64,000 nt of DNA from Aliikangiella marina (GCF_007004765.1 NZ_VIKR01000006.1:186001-250000), one strand, 5' to 3'; shown: positions 53,647 through 63,267, numbered from the stretch's first letter. The notes: a model not told the origin generated them from the letters alone. Made by a program: numbers and translations.

Positions 53647-55203
53647 ATGACTGACGCAGATCGTTATGGTTTAAAACTCTCATTGATAGTCGCGCTCGGT
53701 GGCTTTTTAATGGGGTTTGACGCGTCGGTCATTTCCGGTGTGGTTGGTGCTATCGAGGAAGAATTTAACCTAACCAAAATCCAACTCGGCTGGTCAGTTG
53801 CCTCTTTAACTCTGGCGGCGACTTTCGCAATGTTGGTTTCAGGATCATTAAGTGAACGTTTTGGCCGGTTACTCGTTCTGCGCACCGCGGCCGCTGCATT
53901 TGCTATATCGGCGATCCTTTCAGCAATCGCACCCACTTACGAGTGGTTGGTATTTGCGAGGATGCTTGGTGGGCTAGGTGTGGGTGCAGCACTGATTATT
54001 GCGCCGGTTTATATTGCTGAAATTTCGCCTCCCGCAAAACGAGGAAGACTTGTTTCGCTTAACCAACTTAATATTGTTGTTGGGATTTCAGTCGCATTTT
54101 TTAGCAACTATTTTATTCTTAAAGTAAGCGTTGATGCGGTTGGCCTTATCGCGACTGAAAATGCGTGGCGCTGGATGTTAGGCGTCGAAGCGCTACCCGC
54201 TTTTTTATATTTCATCGCTTTATTATTTGTACCAGAAAGCCCACGTTGGTTAGCGCGAAATGGACACCCTGAGGCTGCCCTCGAAGTCTTGTCAAAAACT
54301 TGTGGTCGTGAGCAAGCGAAAGCGGAGTTAACTGCGGAAGACAAAGGAGAAACACAAGATTCATTAATTAAAGCTTGGCGTAAGCTTTTTCAACCCGCAT
54401 TAACACTCGTGTTAACGATCGGTATTGTCATCGGCATTGTTCAACAATTAACTGGCATCAATGCGGTATTCTTTTATGCCCCGATTATATTTGAACAGTC
54501 GGGCGTTGCAACTGATACCGCTTTCTTGCAGGCAGTACTGGTTGGTTTAGTCAATTTGGTTTTTACTTTAGTTGCAATTAAATTTATCGACAGTGTTGGC
54601 CGTAGAGCTTTGCTGCTCTCTGGGTTAGCTGGAATTGCTATTTGTATGTCAATACTGGCAGCTAGCTTTGGTTCGGCTACCTACCAGTTGAGCGATGATA
54701 AAATTACTGGTTTTGTCGCAAGCGCCAAAGTGTCGGAGCACGAATTAAAGATATTAGGTGATACTCAATTTGAAAGCGAACTTGAATTTCGAGACGCAAT
54801 AGTGAAGACCTTTGGTGAACCGTTTTACAAAACTCACGAGACCACATTGCTCAGGGCTTCAATTGATATTAATACGGGCTTAGTTTTGTTTGGCATTCTC
54901 GGATTTGTTGCGTGTTTTGCGGTGTCACTAGGACCGGTAATGTGGGTGTTGTTCTCAGAAATATTCCCCAATCAAGTTAGGGCGGTTGCTATTTCATTTG
55001 TAGGCTTGGTGAACTCAGCGACAAGTTTTGGTGTGCAACTTTTATTTCCCTGGGAATTAGAGAATTGGGGCAGTGCTATTACCTTTTTGATATACGCAGT
55101 TGTAGCAGTCGCCGGTTTTGTATTCGTCGCCAAGTATTTACCTGAAACCAAACAAAAAACACTTGAACAGATAGAACAGGAGATTGCGCCGCTTTCAGCA
55201 TAG
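53647..55203 (+). CDS. Sugar porter (SP) family MFS transporter
   Basis: This 518-residue protein has 12 predicted membrane segments. Family motifs are RFGRLLVLR, PESPRWLARNG, GINAVFFYAP, SVGRRALLL and PETKQKTLEQIE. It probably carries glucose or a short glucoside across the inner membrane. Between the ninth and tenth segments there is an extra polar, charged stretch of about 65 residues (about 345-405, AKVSEHELKILGDTQFE and on) not found in XylE-like transporters. It starts 18 bases after the GH3 stop. Confidence 0.92.
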   Translation: MTDADRYGLKLSLIVALGGFLMGFDASVISGVVGAIEEEFNLTKIQLGWSVASLTLAATFAMLVSGSLSERFGRLLVLRTAAAAFAISAILSAIAPTYEWLVFARMLGGLGVGAALIIAPVYIAEISPPAKRGRLVSLNQLNIVVGISVAFFSNYFILKVSVDAVGLIATENAWRWMLGVEALPAFLYFIALLFVPESPRWLARNGHPEAALEVLSKTCGREQAKAELTAEDKGETQDSLIKAWRKLFQPALTLVLTIGIVIGIVQQLTGINAVFFYAPIIFEQSGVATDTAFLQAVLVGLVNLVFTLVAIKFIDSVGRRALLLSGLAGIAICMSILAASFGSATYQLSDDKITGFVASAKVSEHELKILGDTQFESELEFRDAIVKTFGEPFYKTHETTLLRASIDINTGLVLFGILGFVACFAVSLGPVMWVLFSEIFPNQVRAVAISFVGLVNSATSFGVQLLFPWELENWGSAITFLIYAVVAVAGFVFVAKYLPETKQKTLEQIEQEIAPLSA

Positions 55204-55247
55204 CTTTCAAGGTAATGTCGAAGGTAACCAATTTTAAAGGCAACAAT

Positions 55248-56540
55248 ATGCAGGTCAGTTTAAAATTATTCATTGCTTCAGCGCTATTGATTATCGGCGG
55301 ATGTATTCAAGCCTTTCAGCCAGTAAAAGTTGAGATAAAAAATGTTGATGGAAATTTTCAACTTTATCGTGGTGGAAAGCCCTATCATATTAAAGGTGCA
55401 GGAATTGAAGTAAGTGATTTTGAGGCATTTGTTAAACATGGCGGTAATTCAATACGAAACTGGACTACGACAAATGAAAAAGAGTCGACCTTATCGATTT
55501 TAGACAAAGCACATGAGCTGGGGCTGACGGTATCGTTATGTTTGCCGATGAGTAAAGAACACTGGGGATTCAACTACAGTGATCCAGTAGCCGTTAAAAA
55601 GCAATTGGATTTTATGCGTGGCGAAGTGCTTAAATATAAAGACCATCCGGCGTTACTCACGTGGATAATCGGTAACGAATTAAACTTCGATTATACCAAC
55701 TCGGATGTTTACAACGCGGTTAATGATGTTGCTAAAATGATTAAGGAAATTGATCCTTATCATCCCACGACAACTACCGTTGCAGGTCTAGAAAAAAGAG
55801 TACTCAAAGATATTCAAGAAAGAGCGCCTGCACTCGACTTTGTCAGTATGCAAGTGTATGGACAGCTTGCCCTTCTACCAGAGTTTATCGAGCAAACAGA
55901 CTATGATGGTCCATACATGGTGACAGAGTGGGGCACCGTCGGGTTTTGGGAAATGCCGAAAACCAGCTGGGGTGCGCCGATAGAAATGACCAGCACTCAA
56001 AAAGCTCAAAATACTTTGCGAGGGTATAACGAGAAAATTGCAACACAATCATCAAGAGTCATTGGCAATCATGTGTTCTTATGGGGGCAAAAACAAGAAA
56101 GAACGCCAACTTGGTTTGGTATGTTCACAGACTCTGGAATGGAGACAGAAAGTGTTGATGTTATGCATTTTATCTGGAATAACAAGTGGCCAAAAAATCG
56201 TTCTCCCCGTTTAAATCAAATGCTGTTAGATAATAAAAATGCTCACCAAAACGTAAAGCTAGAAGCGAGTAACGACTATGTTGCTATAGTTGATTCATCC
56301 GATCCTGATGGCGATACATTAAGTTATCGCTGGGAAATCAAGCCTGAAAGCGATTCGAAGAAAGTCGGCGGAGATTTTGAAAAAGATATCGCTAATATCG
56401 ATAGTACTGTTAATCGATTAAATAAAAGTGAAATATCTTTTACGACTCCCAAGCGGCCGGGTGCTTACCGGCTATTTGTTTACGTTTATGATGGTCAAGG
56501 GCATGCGGCGCATGCCAACATCCCCTTTTATGTGGAGTGA
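55248..56540 (+). CDS. Clan GH-A glycoside hydrolase lipoprotein with C-terminal beta-sandwich
   Basis: ATG 55248 gives a lipoprotein signal with lipobox IIGGC; a start at 55215 would bury it. The 430-residue product has a TIM-barrel related to the GH2 catalytic domain, with acid/base E144 in GNELNFD and nucleophile E227 in TEWGTVG, at the canonical spacing. Residues about 325-430 form a PKD/cadherin-like sandwich (DPDGDTLSYRW, PGAYRLFVYVYDG). Context makes beta-1,3- or beta-1,6-glucan the likely substrate. I cannot name the family; GH2-like, GH5 and GH158 are alternatives. Confidence 0.75.
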   Translation: MQVSLKLFIASALLIIGGCIQAFQPVKVEIKNVDGNFQLYRGGKPYHIKGAGIEVSDFEAFVKHGGNSIRNWTTTNEKESTLSILDKAHELGLTVSLCLPMSKEHWGFNYSDPVAVKKQLDFMRGEVLKYKDHPALLTWIIGNELNFDYTNSDVYNAVNDVAKMIKEIDPYHPTTTTVAGLEKRVLKDIQERAPALDFVSMQVYGQLALLPEFIEQTDYDGPYMVTEWGTVGFWEMPKTSWGAPIEMTSTQKAQNTLRGYNEKIATQSSRVIGNHVFLWGQKQERTPTWFGMFTDSGMETESVDVMHFIWNNKWPKNRSPRLNQMLLDNKNAHQNVKLEASNDYVAIVDSSDPDGDTLSYRWEIKPESDSKKVGGDFEKDIANIDSTVNRLNKSEISFTTPKRPGAYRLFVYVYDGQGHAAHANIPFYVE

Positions 56541-56578
56541 TGAGCGTTTAGCGTCTAATTGTTTCTACTTCCCGAACA

Positions 56579-56628
56579 CCCCGTCTACACAATGGTCCTC
56601 TTATTTTTGTAGTCGGGGCTTTTTTTTG
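56579..56628 (+). terminator. Intrinsic terminator at the end of the beta-glucan operon
   Basis: CCCCGTCTAC (56579-56588) pairs with GTAGTCGGGG (56609-56618) apart from one T-T mismatch, followed by a run of T from 56620. The loop is 20 bases. Confidence 0.75.
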
Positions 56629-56660
56629 GTAAAAAGACCAAAAAGGTGAGACAGACTCTA

Positions 56661-57611
56661 ATGAAAGCGTTAATTTATCGACACTTTGGTCCGGCAGAAA
56701 ATATACAGTGGGTTGACGGGTGGCCTAAGCCAAAGCTCGATCCAGAGAGTGTGATTCTGCAAGCGACAGCGGGTGGGTTAAACCCTAAAGATATTCTCCT
56801 ACGAAAAGGTATGTTCAGTAAAACACTTGCTCGCGATCCGTTACCTCGAGTTTCGGGGATGGATGTGTCTGGCATTGTGGCTGAAGTGGGTGATCAAGTG
56901 ACGCATATTAAAGTGGGGGACCACGTATTCGGAATGACAAACCATTTTTCTGGTGGACTGCATTGTGAATTCGCCAAGCTCAACCAAGGTGAGGTTGCCA
57001 AAGCTCCGCTTAATATCCCTTTAGAAAATGCCTCAACGGTGCCGCTTGCTGCGCTTACCGCTTTGCAAGCGTTGAGAGATTGTGGAAGGCTGAAGTCAGG
57101 GCAAAGAGTTTTAATTAATGGGGCTAGTGGCGGTGTTGGTCACTTTGCTGTGCAAATAGCAAAAATTTTCGGCGCTCAAGTCGATGCGGTTTGTAGCCAC
57201 AAAAATACTCACTTTGTTCAATCTCTTGGAGCAGATACTGTTCATGATTATCGCTTAAGTCCAGCACATAAAATTGATGCACAATTTGATTTAGTTTTTG
57301 ACGTGTTTGGTAAAATGACCCGTAAAGCATTCAGCAAACAGTTACTCAAAAGTGGCATTTATGTGAGTACAGTGCCTAAACTGGTTAATTTTTGGGGAGA
57401 AGCGCTTGGACGTCTTGGGATTTCGAAAGTCAATCGGTTGGTTGAAGTAAAATCGAATGCGAAAGATTTAAGCTTATTAAAAGGATGGATAGAACAGGAA
57501 CAGTTAGTTCCTTTTGTAGAAAAAGTTTATCCCGTAGAACAAGCTGCAGATGCTCATCGACATATCGAGACTAAGCATACCGTCGGAAAAATTTGTATCA
57601 AATTTGATTAA
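56661..57611 (+). CDS. Zinc-independent quinone-reductase-like MDR oxidoreductase
   Basis: ATG 56661 is used, with AAGGTGAG about 10 bases ahead; GTG 56646 is possible. The 316-residue protein has the GroES-like domain (PRVSGMDVSGIVAEVGDQV, VGDHVFGM) and the NADPH loop INGASGGVGHFAVQIAK near residue 150. The structural and catalytic zinc cysteines are absent, placing it with quinone reductases of the QOR type. The substrate is unknown. It may read through from the operon before it only if the terminator leaks. Confidence 0.85.
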   Translation: MKALIYRHFGPAENIQWVDGWPKPKLDPESVILQATAGGLNPKDILLRKGMFSKTLARDPLPRVSGMDVSGIVAEVGDQVTHIKVGDHVFGMTNHFSGGLHCEFAKLNQGEVAKAPLNIPLENASTVPLAALTALQALRDCGRLKSGQRVLINGASGGVGHFAVQIAKIFGAQVDAVCSHKNTHFVQSLGADTVHDYRLSPAHKIDAQFDLVFDVFGKMTRKAFSKQLLKSGIYVSTVPKLVNFWGEALGRLGISKVNRLVEVKSNAKDLSLLKGWIEQEQLVPFVEKVYPVEQAADAHRHIETKHTVGKICIKFD

Positions 57612-57615
57612 TACT

Positions 57616-58746
57616 TTAGCCGAATTCGTTTTCAACAAATTTAGATTGGATTTCGATGATGGCTTGTTGATTACTAATGAGTGCTTCAACACATTCTTTG
57701 TCTAGTTTTGATTGACTAAGCCTTCGCAATTCATCGAATGCTTGTTGGTTGGTCCAGGCTTTTTTGTAGGGACGTCGACTGGTTAAGGCATCAAAAATAT
57801 CTGCGGTGGTGACTATTTTTGATTCAATAGGAATACTCTCGCCAGTTAGCCCATAAGGATATCCGCTGCCATCTAAGTATTCATGATGGTATAGAATAAT
57901 ATTTCGTAAAATACCGGCATAGTTGATACTACCCAAGCCAAAATTGGAGAGCAATGAGTCAATCAGCTCACGACCGCACTCAACATGCTTTTTCATGATT
58001 TCAAATTCCTCGTCGGATAGCTTGCCTTCCTTTAAGAGAACCGAATCTGGAATATTGATTTTACCAATGTCATGGAGCGGCGCGAATAAAAACACATGCT
58101 CGATAAACGAGTCGTCAAAGTTATATTTTGGCGCGAGTTCTCTTGTAATAATTCTCGCGTAGCGAGACATTCGCTCTAAATGAGTACAAGTCTCTGGATC
58201 GCGAAAATGAGTAACATCAATCGCTGATTTTACCGTCGCAACCAAGGTATTGATATTTGAATGTTCGTTGTAAATCAACAAAGTGATCATACAGCCAACC
58301 ATATCGAACTCTGGTGCCGACTGTTCGGTAAAAACATTCGGTTGGTGTGAATTGAAGAAAATAAAGCCAAAAAAATGACCTTCATAAATCATTGGTAAGG
58401 TGTAACTAGAACAATATCCTGCTTCTATAATCGCCTTACTATGAGTTTTTGTCGGATCGATTGATTCGCTGATGTCATTCAATATTCGCGGCTGACCGCT
58501 TTTTGCAATCTCGACTAGGGAGGGACTTTCAGAAAGTTTCGCTTGGTACCAAGGAAGTGGTGTTTTCGCCTCAGCACAATACAGAAACGTTTTTAATAAA
58601 TCTTCTTGGCTATCATAGAGGGCCACAGCAATTCGCGAGATGTAAGGATGATGTTGCTTGATCAAGTCATAAATGCGGCTTAACTTACTGTTAAGCGGCG
58701 ATTTTTCACCAATGGTTGCAATTATATTTTGCTTATCTTGAAGCAT
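57616..58746 (-). CDS. HD-GYP domain cyclic-di-GMP phosphodiesterase with GAF-like sensor
   Basis: This 376-residue protein has an N-terminal GAF-like domain (about 20-165; ISRIAVALYDSQEDLLKTFLY, SYTLPMIYEGHFFGFIFF). The HD-GYP domain has HDIGK (225-229) and HHEYLDGSGYPYG (287-299), the full metal-binding and GYP motifs, so it should hydrolyse c-di-GMP. It is convergent with the MDR gene and could link the environment to motility or biofilm; no operon partner is visible. Confidence 0.92.
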   Translation of the reverse strand: MLQDKQNIIATIGEKSPLNSKLSRIYDLIKQHHPYISRIAVALYDSQEDLLKTFLYCAEAKTPLPWYQAKLSESPSLVEIAKSGQPRILNDISESIDPTKTHSKAIIEAGYCSSYTLPMIYEGHFFGFIFFNSHQPNVFTEQSAPEFDMVGCMITLLIYNEHSNINTLVATVKSAIDVTHFRDPETCTHLERMSRYARIITRELAPKYNFDDSFIEHVFLFAPLHDIGKINIPDSVLLKEGKLSDEEFEIMKKHVECGRELIDSLLSNFGLGSINYAGILRNIILYHHEYLDGSGYPYGLTGESIPIESKIVTTADIFDALTSRRPYKKAWTNQQAFDELRRLSQSKLDKECVEALISNQQAIIEIQSKFVENEFG

Positions 58747-58993
58747 GGGCTGACAATTTCACTGTAAGGTTTCAAGTTAACAACATAGCCTTTGTAACCA
58801 TTAAAAGTGCTTGCACAGCTAATATAAATCATTCGATTAATTGATATTGGTACGGAGGCTTATTGCACGATATTGCTTAGGCTATAAGCATAGCTTTGTT
58901 TAAGCGATTCTGCATGGATTGAGATCAAACTAATGGATACCCTATGAGAGCGTTACATAGGATAGTCGTCAATCTAGCAATTATGCCGTTATC

Positions 58994-60034
58994 TTATGAC
59001 GGGGCTTTGCCGGTCGACTCTCGAATGACTAGCTTCGCTTTAATTAATAAATCGTCTGGAGAAATTTTTGACTCTCGGTTTTTAACTTTATCCATCAGTA
59101 TTTCTAAGGCGTGCTCAGTCATCGAGCGAACCGGCTGACGAATGGTAGTTAAGGATGGATTAGTTTGCTCTGCAAGAGGAATATCGTCAAAACCCGCTAC
59201 GCTCAGCGAGTCCGGCACTTTGATACCCATTTTGTAAGCCGTCCGCAGGACGCCGTTAGCCATATCGTCATTGCAACAGAATATTGCAGTTGGTGGATTT
59301 TTGAGTGACAACAGTTGTTTGGCAAATAGCTCACCGCACCCAAAAGAGTTGTCGCCATTTTTGACAAAGTTCTTCTCAATTTTTAAACCCGAATTTCTCA
59401 TGCCATCTTTGAAGCCGGAGTATCGCTCTTGTAATGCTTTGTGTTCAGGATCGCCCTTTATAAAAGCGATTTTTTTGTGTCCCAGAAAAGCGAGATATTC
59501 CGTCATTTCAGCGCTCACCTCTCGATCATTAGTAAAGACCGAAAGCGGTGTGAGCGTCTTGTTGCCTGGTGAAATTAAGGCGAAAGGCGTATCGGTAGCT
59601 GCAATAGTCTCAATGAGCGACTTTTGATCAGAAAGAGGAGGGGCCAATAAAAGTCCATCCACTCTAGAATTATGGATTAAAGAAGAAACCTCTTGGTTGA
59701 GGTTTTTATCTCGATAATCACACGGATGAATTAACAAATCATAGGTTTCTGATTTGCAGATTCGTAAAGCGCCTTGCTGCAAATTTAAGACGTAGTTAGA
59801 ACTCGGATTATCATAGAGGCTTGGATCGTCGTAGAGGAGTGCGATTAAATAGGACTTTTGACTAGCCAATTTTCTCGCGGACGCATTGGGGCGGTAATTT
59901 AATTCCTTAATGACTGCGAGAACTTTTTCGCGCGTATTTTCTCTCACGTTGGGCTCATTATTGACAACCCGTGACACGGTTTTAATCGAGACACCCGCTC
60001 GTTGTGCAACATCGTAGATCAGCGATTTAGGCAA
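58994..60034 (-). CDS. LacI-family transcriptional regulator of the beta-glucan locus
   Basis: This 346-residue repressor has the N-terminal helix-turn-helix IYDVAQRAGVSIKTVSRVVNNE and hinge NYRPNASARKLAS, then a periplasmic-binding-like sugar domain with IAFIKGDPEH and FCCNDDMANGVLRTAYKMGI. A perfect palindrome GACAGCGCTGTC lies 60 bases upstream of its ATG. The closely related TGACAGCGTTGTCA occurs twice in the GPH/GH16 promoter. It therefore probably controls itself and the GPH/GH16-to-GH-A genes, with a glucose or beta-glucoside ligand inferred. Confidence 0.92.
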   Translation of the reverse strand: MPKSLIYDVAQRAGVSIKTVSRVVNNEPNVRENTREKVLAVIKELNYRPNASARKLASQKSYLIALLYDDPSLYDNPSSNYVLNLQQGALRICKSETYDLLIHPCDYRDKNLNQEVSSLIHNSRVDGLLLAPPLSDQKSLIETIAATDTPFALISPGNKTLTPLSVFTNDREVSAEMTEYLAFLGHKKIAFIKGDPEHKALQERYSGFKDGMRNSGLKIEKNFVKNGDNSFGCGELFAKQLLSLKNPPTAIFCCNDDMANGVLRTAYKMGIKVPDSLSVAGFDDIPLAEQTNPSLTTIRQPVRSMTEHALEILMDKVKNRESKISPDDLLIKAKLVIRESTGKAPS

Positions 60035-60094
60035 ACCAAAATTGCTCCATTTCCTATTAACTTCAATAGTTTACACGGTTTTCGCAAGAATTAC

Positions 60095-60106
60095 GACAGC
60101 GCTGTC
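60095..60106. promoter_or_regulatory. LacI-type operator upstream of its own regulator gene
   Basis: GACAGCGCTGTC is a perfect 12-bp palindrome with the central CG, sharing GACAGCG and the matching outer bases with the two operators at 44271 and 44306. Position suggests autoregulation. Confidence 0.8.
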
Positions 60107-60134
60107 TTTAGTTTAAGCTGTTTGCCGAAAAGGC

Positions 60135-60165
60135 AAAAAAAAGCCCGACAAAAAGTTTGTCGAGC
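60135..60165 (-). terminator. Intrinsic terminator for the nrdJ transcript
   Basis: Read on the minus strand, GCTCGACAAA and TTTGTCGGGC form a stem around a CTT loop, followed by eight T. It lies 190 bases after nrdJb and before the LacI gene. Confidence 0.85.
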
Positions 60166-60176
60166 TGCATGGTGTC

Positions 60177-60213
60177 GCTGGTAACGGTTGGAGAACCATA
60201 AATTGTTACCAGC
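60177..60213. other. Inverted repeat in the nrdJb 3' region
   Basis: GCTGGTAAC (60177-60185) and GTTACCAGC (60205-60213) are perfect 9-bp complements with a 19-base loop, just before the terminator on the nrdJ transcript. It may stabilise the 3' end of that mRNA. Apart from this and the neighbouring terminator, 60035-60353 holds no gene. Confidence 0.5.
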
Positions 60214-60353
60214 TGCACGTTAAACTCAAGCGTTTCTTTAACTTAGGTAAACCAGAAGTTTCTCCGACGTCTTTCGTTTAACTTTTTACTTTTATTTGTT
60301 GTTGGCTTCCCCTACCTTTTTATCGTGTTGTGTTCTTCAACTAGTGACAGTTA

Positions 60354-61043
60354 TTAGCCACACTTTGAGTCACCACAACTTAAACAGGTCATGCAACCAT
60401 CCATGAGTACAGCTGCCTTTGTCATACATTTTGAGCACATTTGAGCGCCTTCAGGGTAATCTCCATTGTATTCTGCTGCGCCGCCATTGTTTTGAAGGCT
60501 TTCATACTCTTTGCGTTTCTCGTCAACGAGTGCTTGTTGATGTTCATCGAGCGTATCGTCTTCTAAAAGGCCTATCATTTTGAGATGAGACTCGATAGCA
60601 TCACCGATTTCAGCAACCAGTGAAGGCATAAATTTGCCACCAGCTTTGAAGTAACCACCTTTGGGATCAAACACAGCTTTTAGCTCTTCCGCTAGGAAAG
60701 TACAGTCACCACCTTTACGGAAAACTGCTGAGATAACTCGGGTTAGCGCAACAACCCATTGAAAATGATCCATGTTTTTCGAATTAATAAATATTTCGAA
60801 AGGTCTTCGCAGCTCATGCTCAGTTCCTGGATTAAGAACGATATCATTGATGGTCATATACAAAGCATGGTCGGAAAGTGGCGTTTTAACTTTATAAGTT
60901 GAGCCAAGTAACATTTCCGGGCGCTTAACACTTTCGTGCATTTGAACAATTTCAGCACTCGGCTTTTCTTCCTTGACCTGCTTAATTTCTTCCTCGGTTT
61001 TAACTTTGTAACCGACAATTGATTGACTAATAATTTTAGGCAT
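60354..61043 (-). CDS. nrdJb: NrdJb: small subunit of split class II ribonucleotide reductase
   Basis: This 229-residue protein follows nrdJa by 73 bases. It carries the TSCPD-type middle part (PFEIFINSKNMDHFQWVVALTRVISAVFRKGG; landmark FINSKN) and a cysteine-rich end CSKC, then CMTCLSCGDSKCG, which provides the redox-active C-terminal thiols for re-reducing the catalytic site. In Pseudomonas the same split into NrdJa and NrdJb occurs and both parts are needed. A terminator follows at 60135-60165. Confidence 0.9.
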   Translation of the reverse strand: MPKIISQSIVGYKVKTEEEIKQVKEEKPSAEIVQMHESVKRPEMLLGSTYKVKTPLSDHALYMTINDIVLNPGTEHELRRPFEIFINSKNMDHFQWVVALTRVISAVFRKGGDCTFLAEELKAVFDPKGGYFKAGGKFMPSLVAEIGDAIESHLKMIGLLEDDTLDEHQQALVDEKRKEYESLQNNGGAAEYNGDYPEGAQMCSKCMTKAAVLMDGCMTCLSCGDSKCG

Positions 61044-61116
61044 TGTCTATTCCAATTTTTTCAATAGAACCGCTAGTTCGGTTTCTTGTAATCATTTCAA
61101 CTCGGTAAGTGCTTAA

Positions 61117-63267
61117 TTAAAACTTACCGTAGTAACCTTCTTTTAACGCATCGAACAAGTTTGCTGCAGTGTGAATTTCACCGTCATATTCAACTTCTTC
61201 GTTACCTTTTAATTCAACCTGAGAACCATCTTCTAAAGTGAATTGATAAGTCGTATTTTCAAGGTCTTCTTCCTTGACGAGAACACCTTGGAATACTTCA
61301 GGATTGAATCGGAACGTGGTACAACCCTTAAGGCCCTCTTTGTAGGCATACAAATAGATGTCTTTGAATTCTTCATAGGGGAACTCAGTAGGAACGTTCG
61401 CCGTTTTTGAAATCGATGAATCGATCCATTTCTGTGCAGCCGCTTGAATATCGACGTGCTGGGTCGGCGTAATAGCATCCGAAGTAACGAAGTATTCCGG
61501 AAGTTTTTCCTCTGGATTCTCCGAGAAGGGCATCGCCTTAGGATTAACGAGTGAACGATACGCCAATAGCTCATAGGAGTATACGTCTACTTTCTCTTTC
61601 GTCTTTTTACCTTCACGAATGACATTGCGAGAGTAGTGATGTGCAAAGCTCGGTTCGATCCCGTTGCTGGCATTGTTCGCAAGTGATAGCGAAATAGTCC
61701 CTGTTGGTGCGATTGATGAATGATGGGTAAATCGAGCACCTACTTTAGCGAGTTCTTCGACTAATTCAGGCTCAACTTCAGCAATACGTTGCATATATCG
61801 ACTGTATTTAGCGTGGAGGACTTTACCCTTGATCTTTTGGCCGACTTTAAAGCCGTCTTTAACCATTTCTGGACGCTTGTGCAGCATCGCGCCTGTGACT
61901 TCGAAGTCTTTCTCTAAAATTGGCGCAGCGCCTTTCTCTTTAGAAAGTTCTAATGCTGCTCGCCATCCTTCTACCGCAAGCTCTCGGGTGACTTGTTCAG
62001 TGAAGTCAATTGATTCTGGCGCACCATATTTCATTCTTAACATTGTAATCGTTGAGCCAAGACCTAAATAACCCATGCCATGACGACGTTTGTCATTGAT
62101 GGCTTCTCGCTGTCCGATTAACGGAAGACCATTAATTTCGACAACGTTATCTAACATTCTGGTGAAAATACCGACCACTTTGCGGAATTTTTCCCAGTCA
62201 AACTCTGCTTTTTCAGTAAAAGGGTTTTTGACGAAGCGAGTTAAATTGACTGAGCCTAACAAGCATGAGCCGTAGGCGGGGAGAGGCTGCTCTCCGCAAG
62301 GGTTTGTTGCTCGAATGTTTTCGCAATACCAGTTATTATTTTTATCGTTGACTTGGTCAATCAAAATAAAGCCTGGTTCGGCGAAGTCGTAAGTCGACGA
62401 CATAATCAGGTTCCACAAGTTTTTAGCTTTAATCGTTTTGTGGATTTTGCAGGCGACTTGGCCGTAGTCATTAGTAATATACGACTCGGTAGTCGGCCAC
62501 TCGCGCCATAAAATTTTAGACTCATCATTCAAGTCAAGCTGGTCTGATTCAACTTCTTTTTCTGTGACTGGGAAAATTAAGTGCCAATCTGCATCTTTGA
62601 TAACCGCTTGCATAAACTCATCAGTAATCAATAACGACAAGTTAAACTGTCTTAAACGACCGTCTTCTCGCTTAGCCTTGATAAACTCCATGACATCTGG
62701 GTGACTCACATCAAAAGTCGCCATTTGTGCACCTCTTCGACCACCAGCGGAAGAAACGGTGAAGCACATTTTGTCGTAGATATCCATGAATGAGAGTGGC
62801 CCTGAGGTATAGGCACCGGCGCCAGACACGTATGCATCTTTGGGGCGGAGGGTCGAGAATTCATAACCAATCCCGCAGCCTGCTTTTAGGGTTAAACCGG
62901 CTTCATGAACTTTTCCAAGGATATCGTCCATAGAGTCAGTGATAGTACCAGATACTGTACAGTTGATTGTTGATGTTGCTGGTTTGTGTGCTAGCGCACC
63001 CGCATTAGACATGATTCTGCCCGCTGGGATAGCACCATGACGAAGAGCCCATAAAAAATCTTTATAGACTTCTTCTTGTTTATCATCTTTTTCAACTTCC
63101 GACAAAGCTCGGGCGACACGATCATAGGTTTGATCGATATTGCCGTCTACGGCTGCGCCTTCTTTAGTCTTGAGTTGATATTTTGTTTGCCAGATGTCGA
63201 TTGAGGTTGGTTGAAATTCGATTTGAAAATTTTCAGGTGTTTTAGCCTTTTTCAAAGAAGCGCTCAT
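61117..63267 (-). CDS. nrdJa: NrdJa: adenosylcobalamin-dependent ribonucleotide reductase
   Basis: This 716-residue large part of a class II reductase contains the radical-cysteine motif NPCGEQPLP and the region AGCGIGYEFSTLRPKDA, together with RRGAQMATFDVSHPD and GTISLSLANNASNGIEPSF. It makes deoxyribonucleotides without oxygen and needs coenzyme B12. The C-terminal reducing thiols are on the separate NrdJb. GAGGGAA lies about 9 bases before the ATG. Two NrdR-box-like sites lie 172-220 bases upstream, implying dATP-sensing repression. Confidence 0.93.
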   Translation of the reverse strand: MSASLKKAKTPENFQIEFQPTSIDIWQTKYQLKTKEGAAVDGNIDQTYDRVARALSEVEKDDKQEEVYKDFLWALRHGAIPAGRIMSNAGALAHKPATSTINCTVSGTITDSMDDILGKVHEAGLTLKAGCGIGYEFSTLRPKDAYVSGAGAYTSGPLSFMDIYDKMCFTVSSAGGRRGAQMATFDVSHPDVMEFIKAKREDGRLRQFNLSLLITDEFMQAVIKDADWHLIFPVTEKEVESDQLDLNDESKILWREWPTTESYITNDYGQVACKIHKTIKAKNLWNLIMSSTYDFAEPGFILIDQVNDKNNNWYCENIRATNPCGEQPLPAYGSCLLGSVNLTRFVKNPFTEKAEFDWEKFRKVVGIFTRMLDNVVEINGLPLIGQREAINDKRRHGMGYLGLGSTITMLRMKYGAPESIDFTEQVTRELAVEGWRAALELSKEKGAAPILEKDFEVTGAMLHKRPEMVKDGFKVGQKIKGKVLHAKYSRYMQRIAEVEPELVEELAKVGARFTHHSSIAPTGTISLSLANNASNGIEPSFAHHYSRNVIREGKKTKEKVDVYSYELLAYRSLVNPKAMPFSENPEEKLPEYFVTSDAITPTQHVDIQAAAQKWIDSSISKTANVPTEFPYEEFKDIYLYAYKEGLKGCTTFRFNPEVFQGVLVKEEDLENTTYQFTLEDGSQVELKGNEEVEYDGEIHTAANLFDALKEGYYGKF

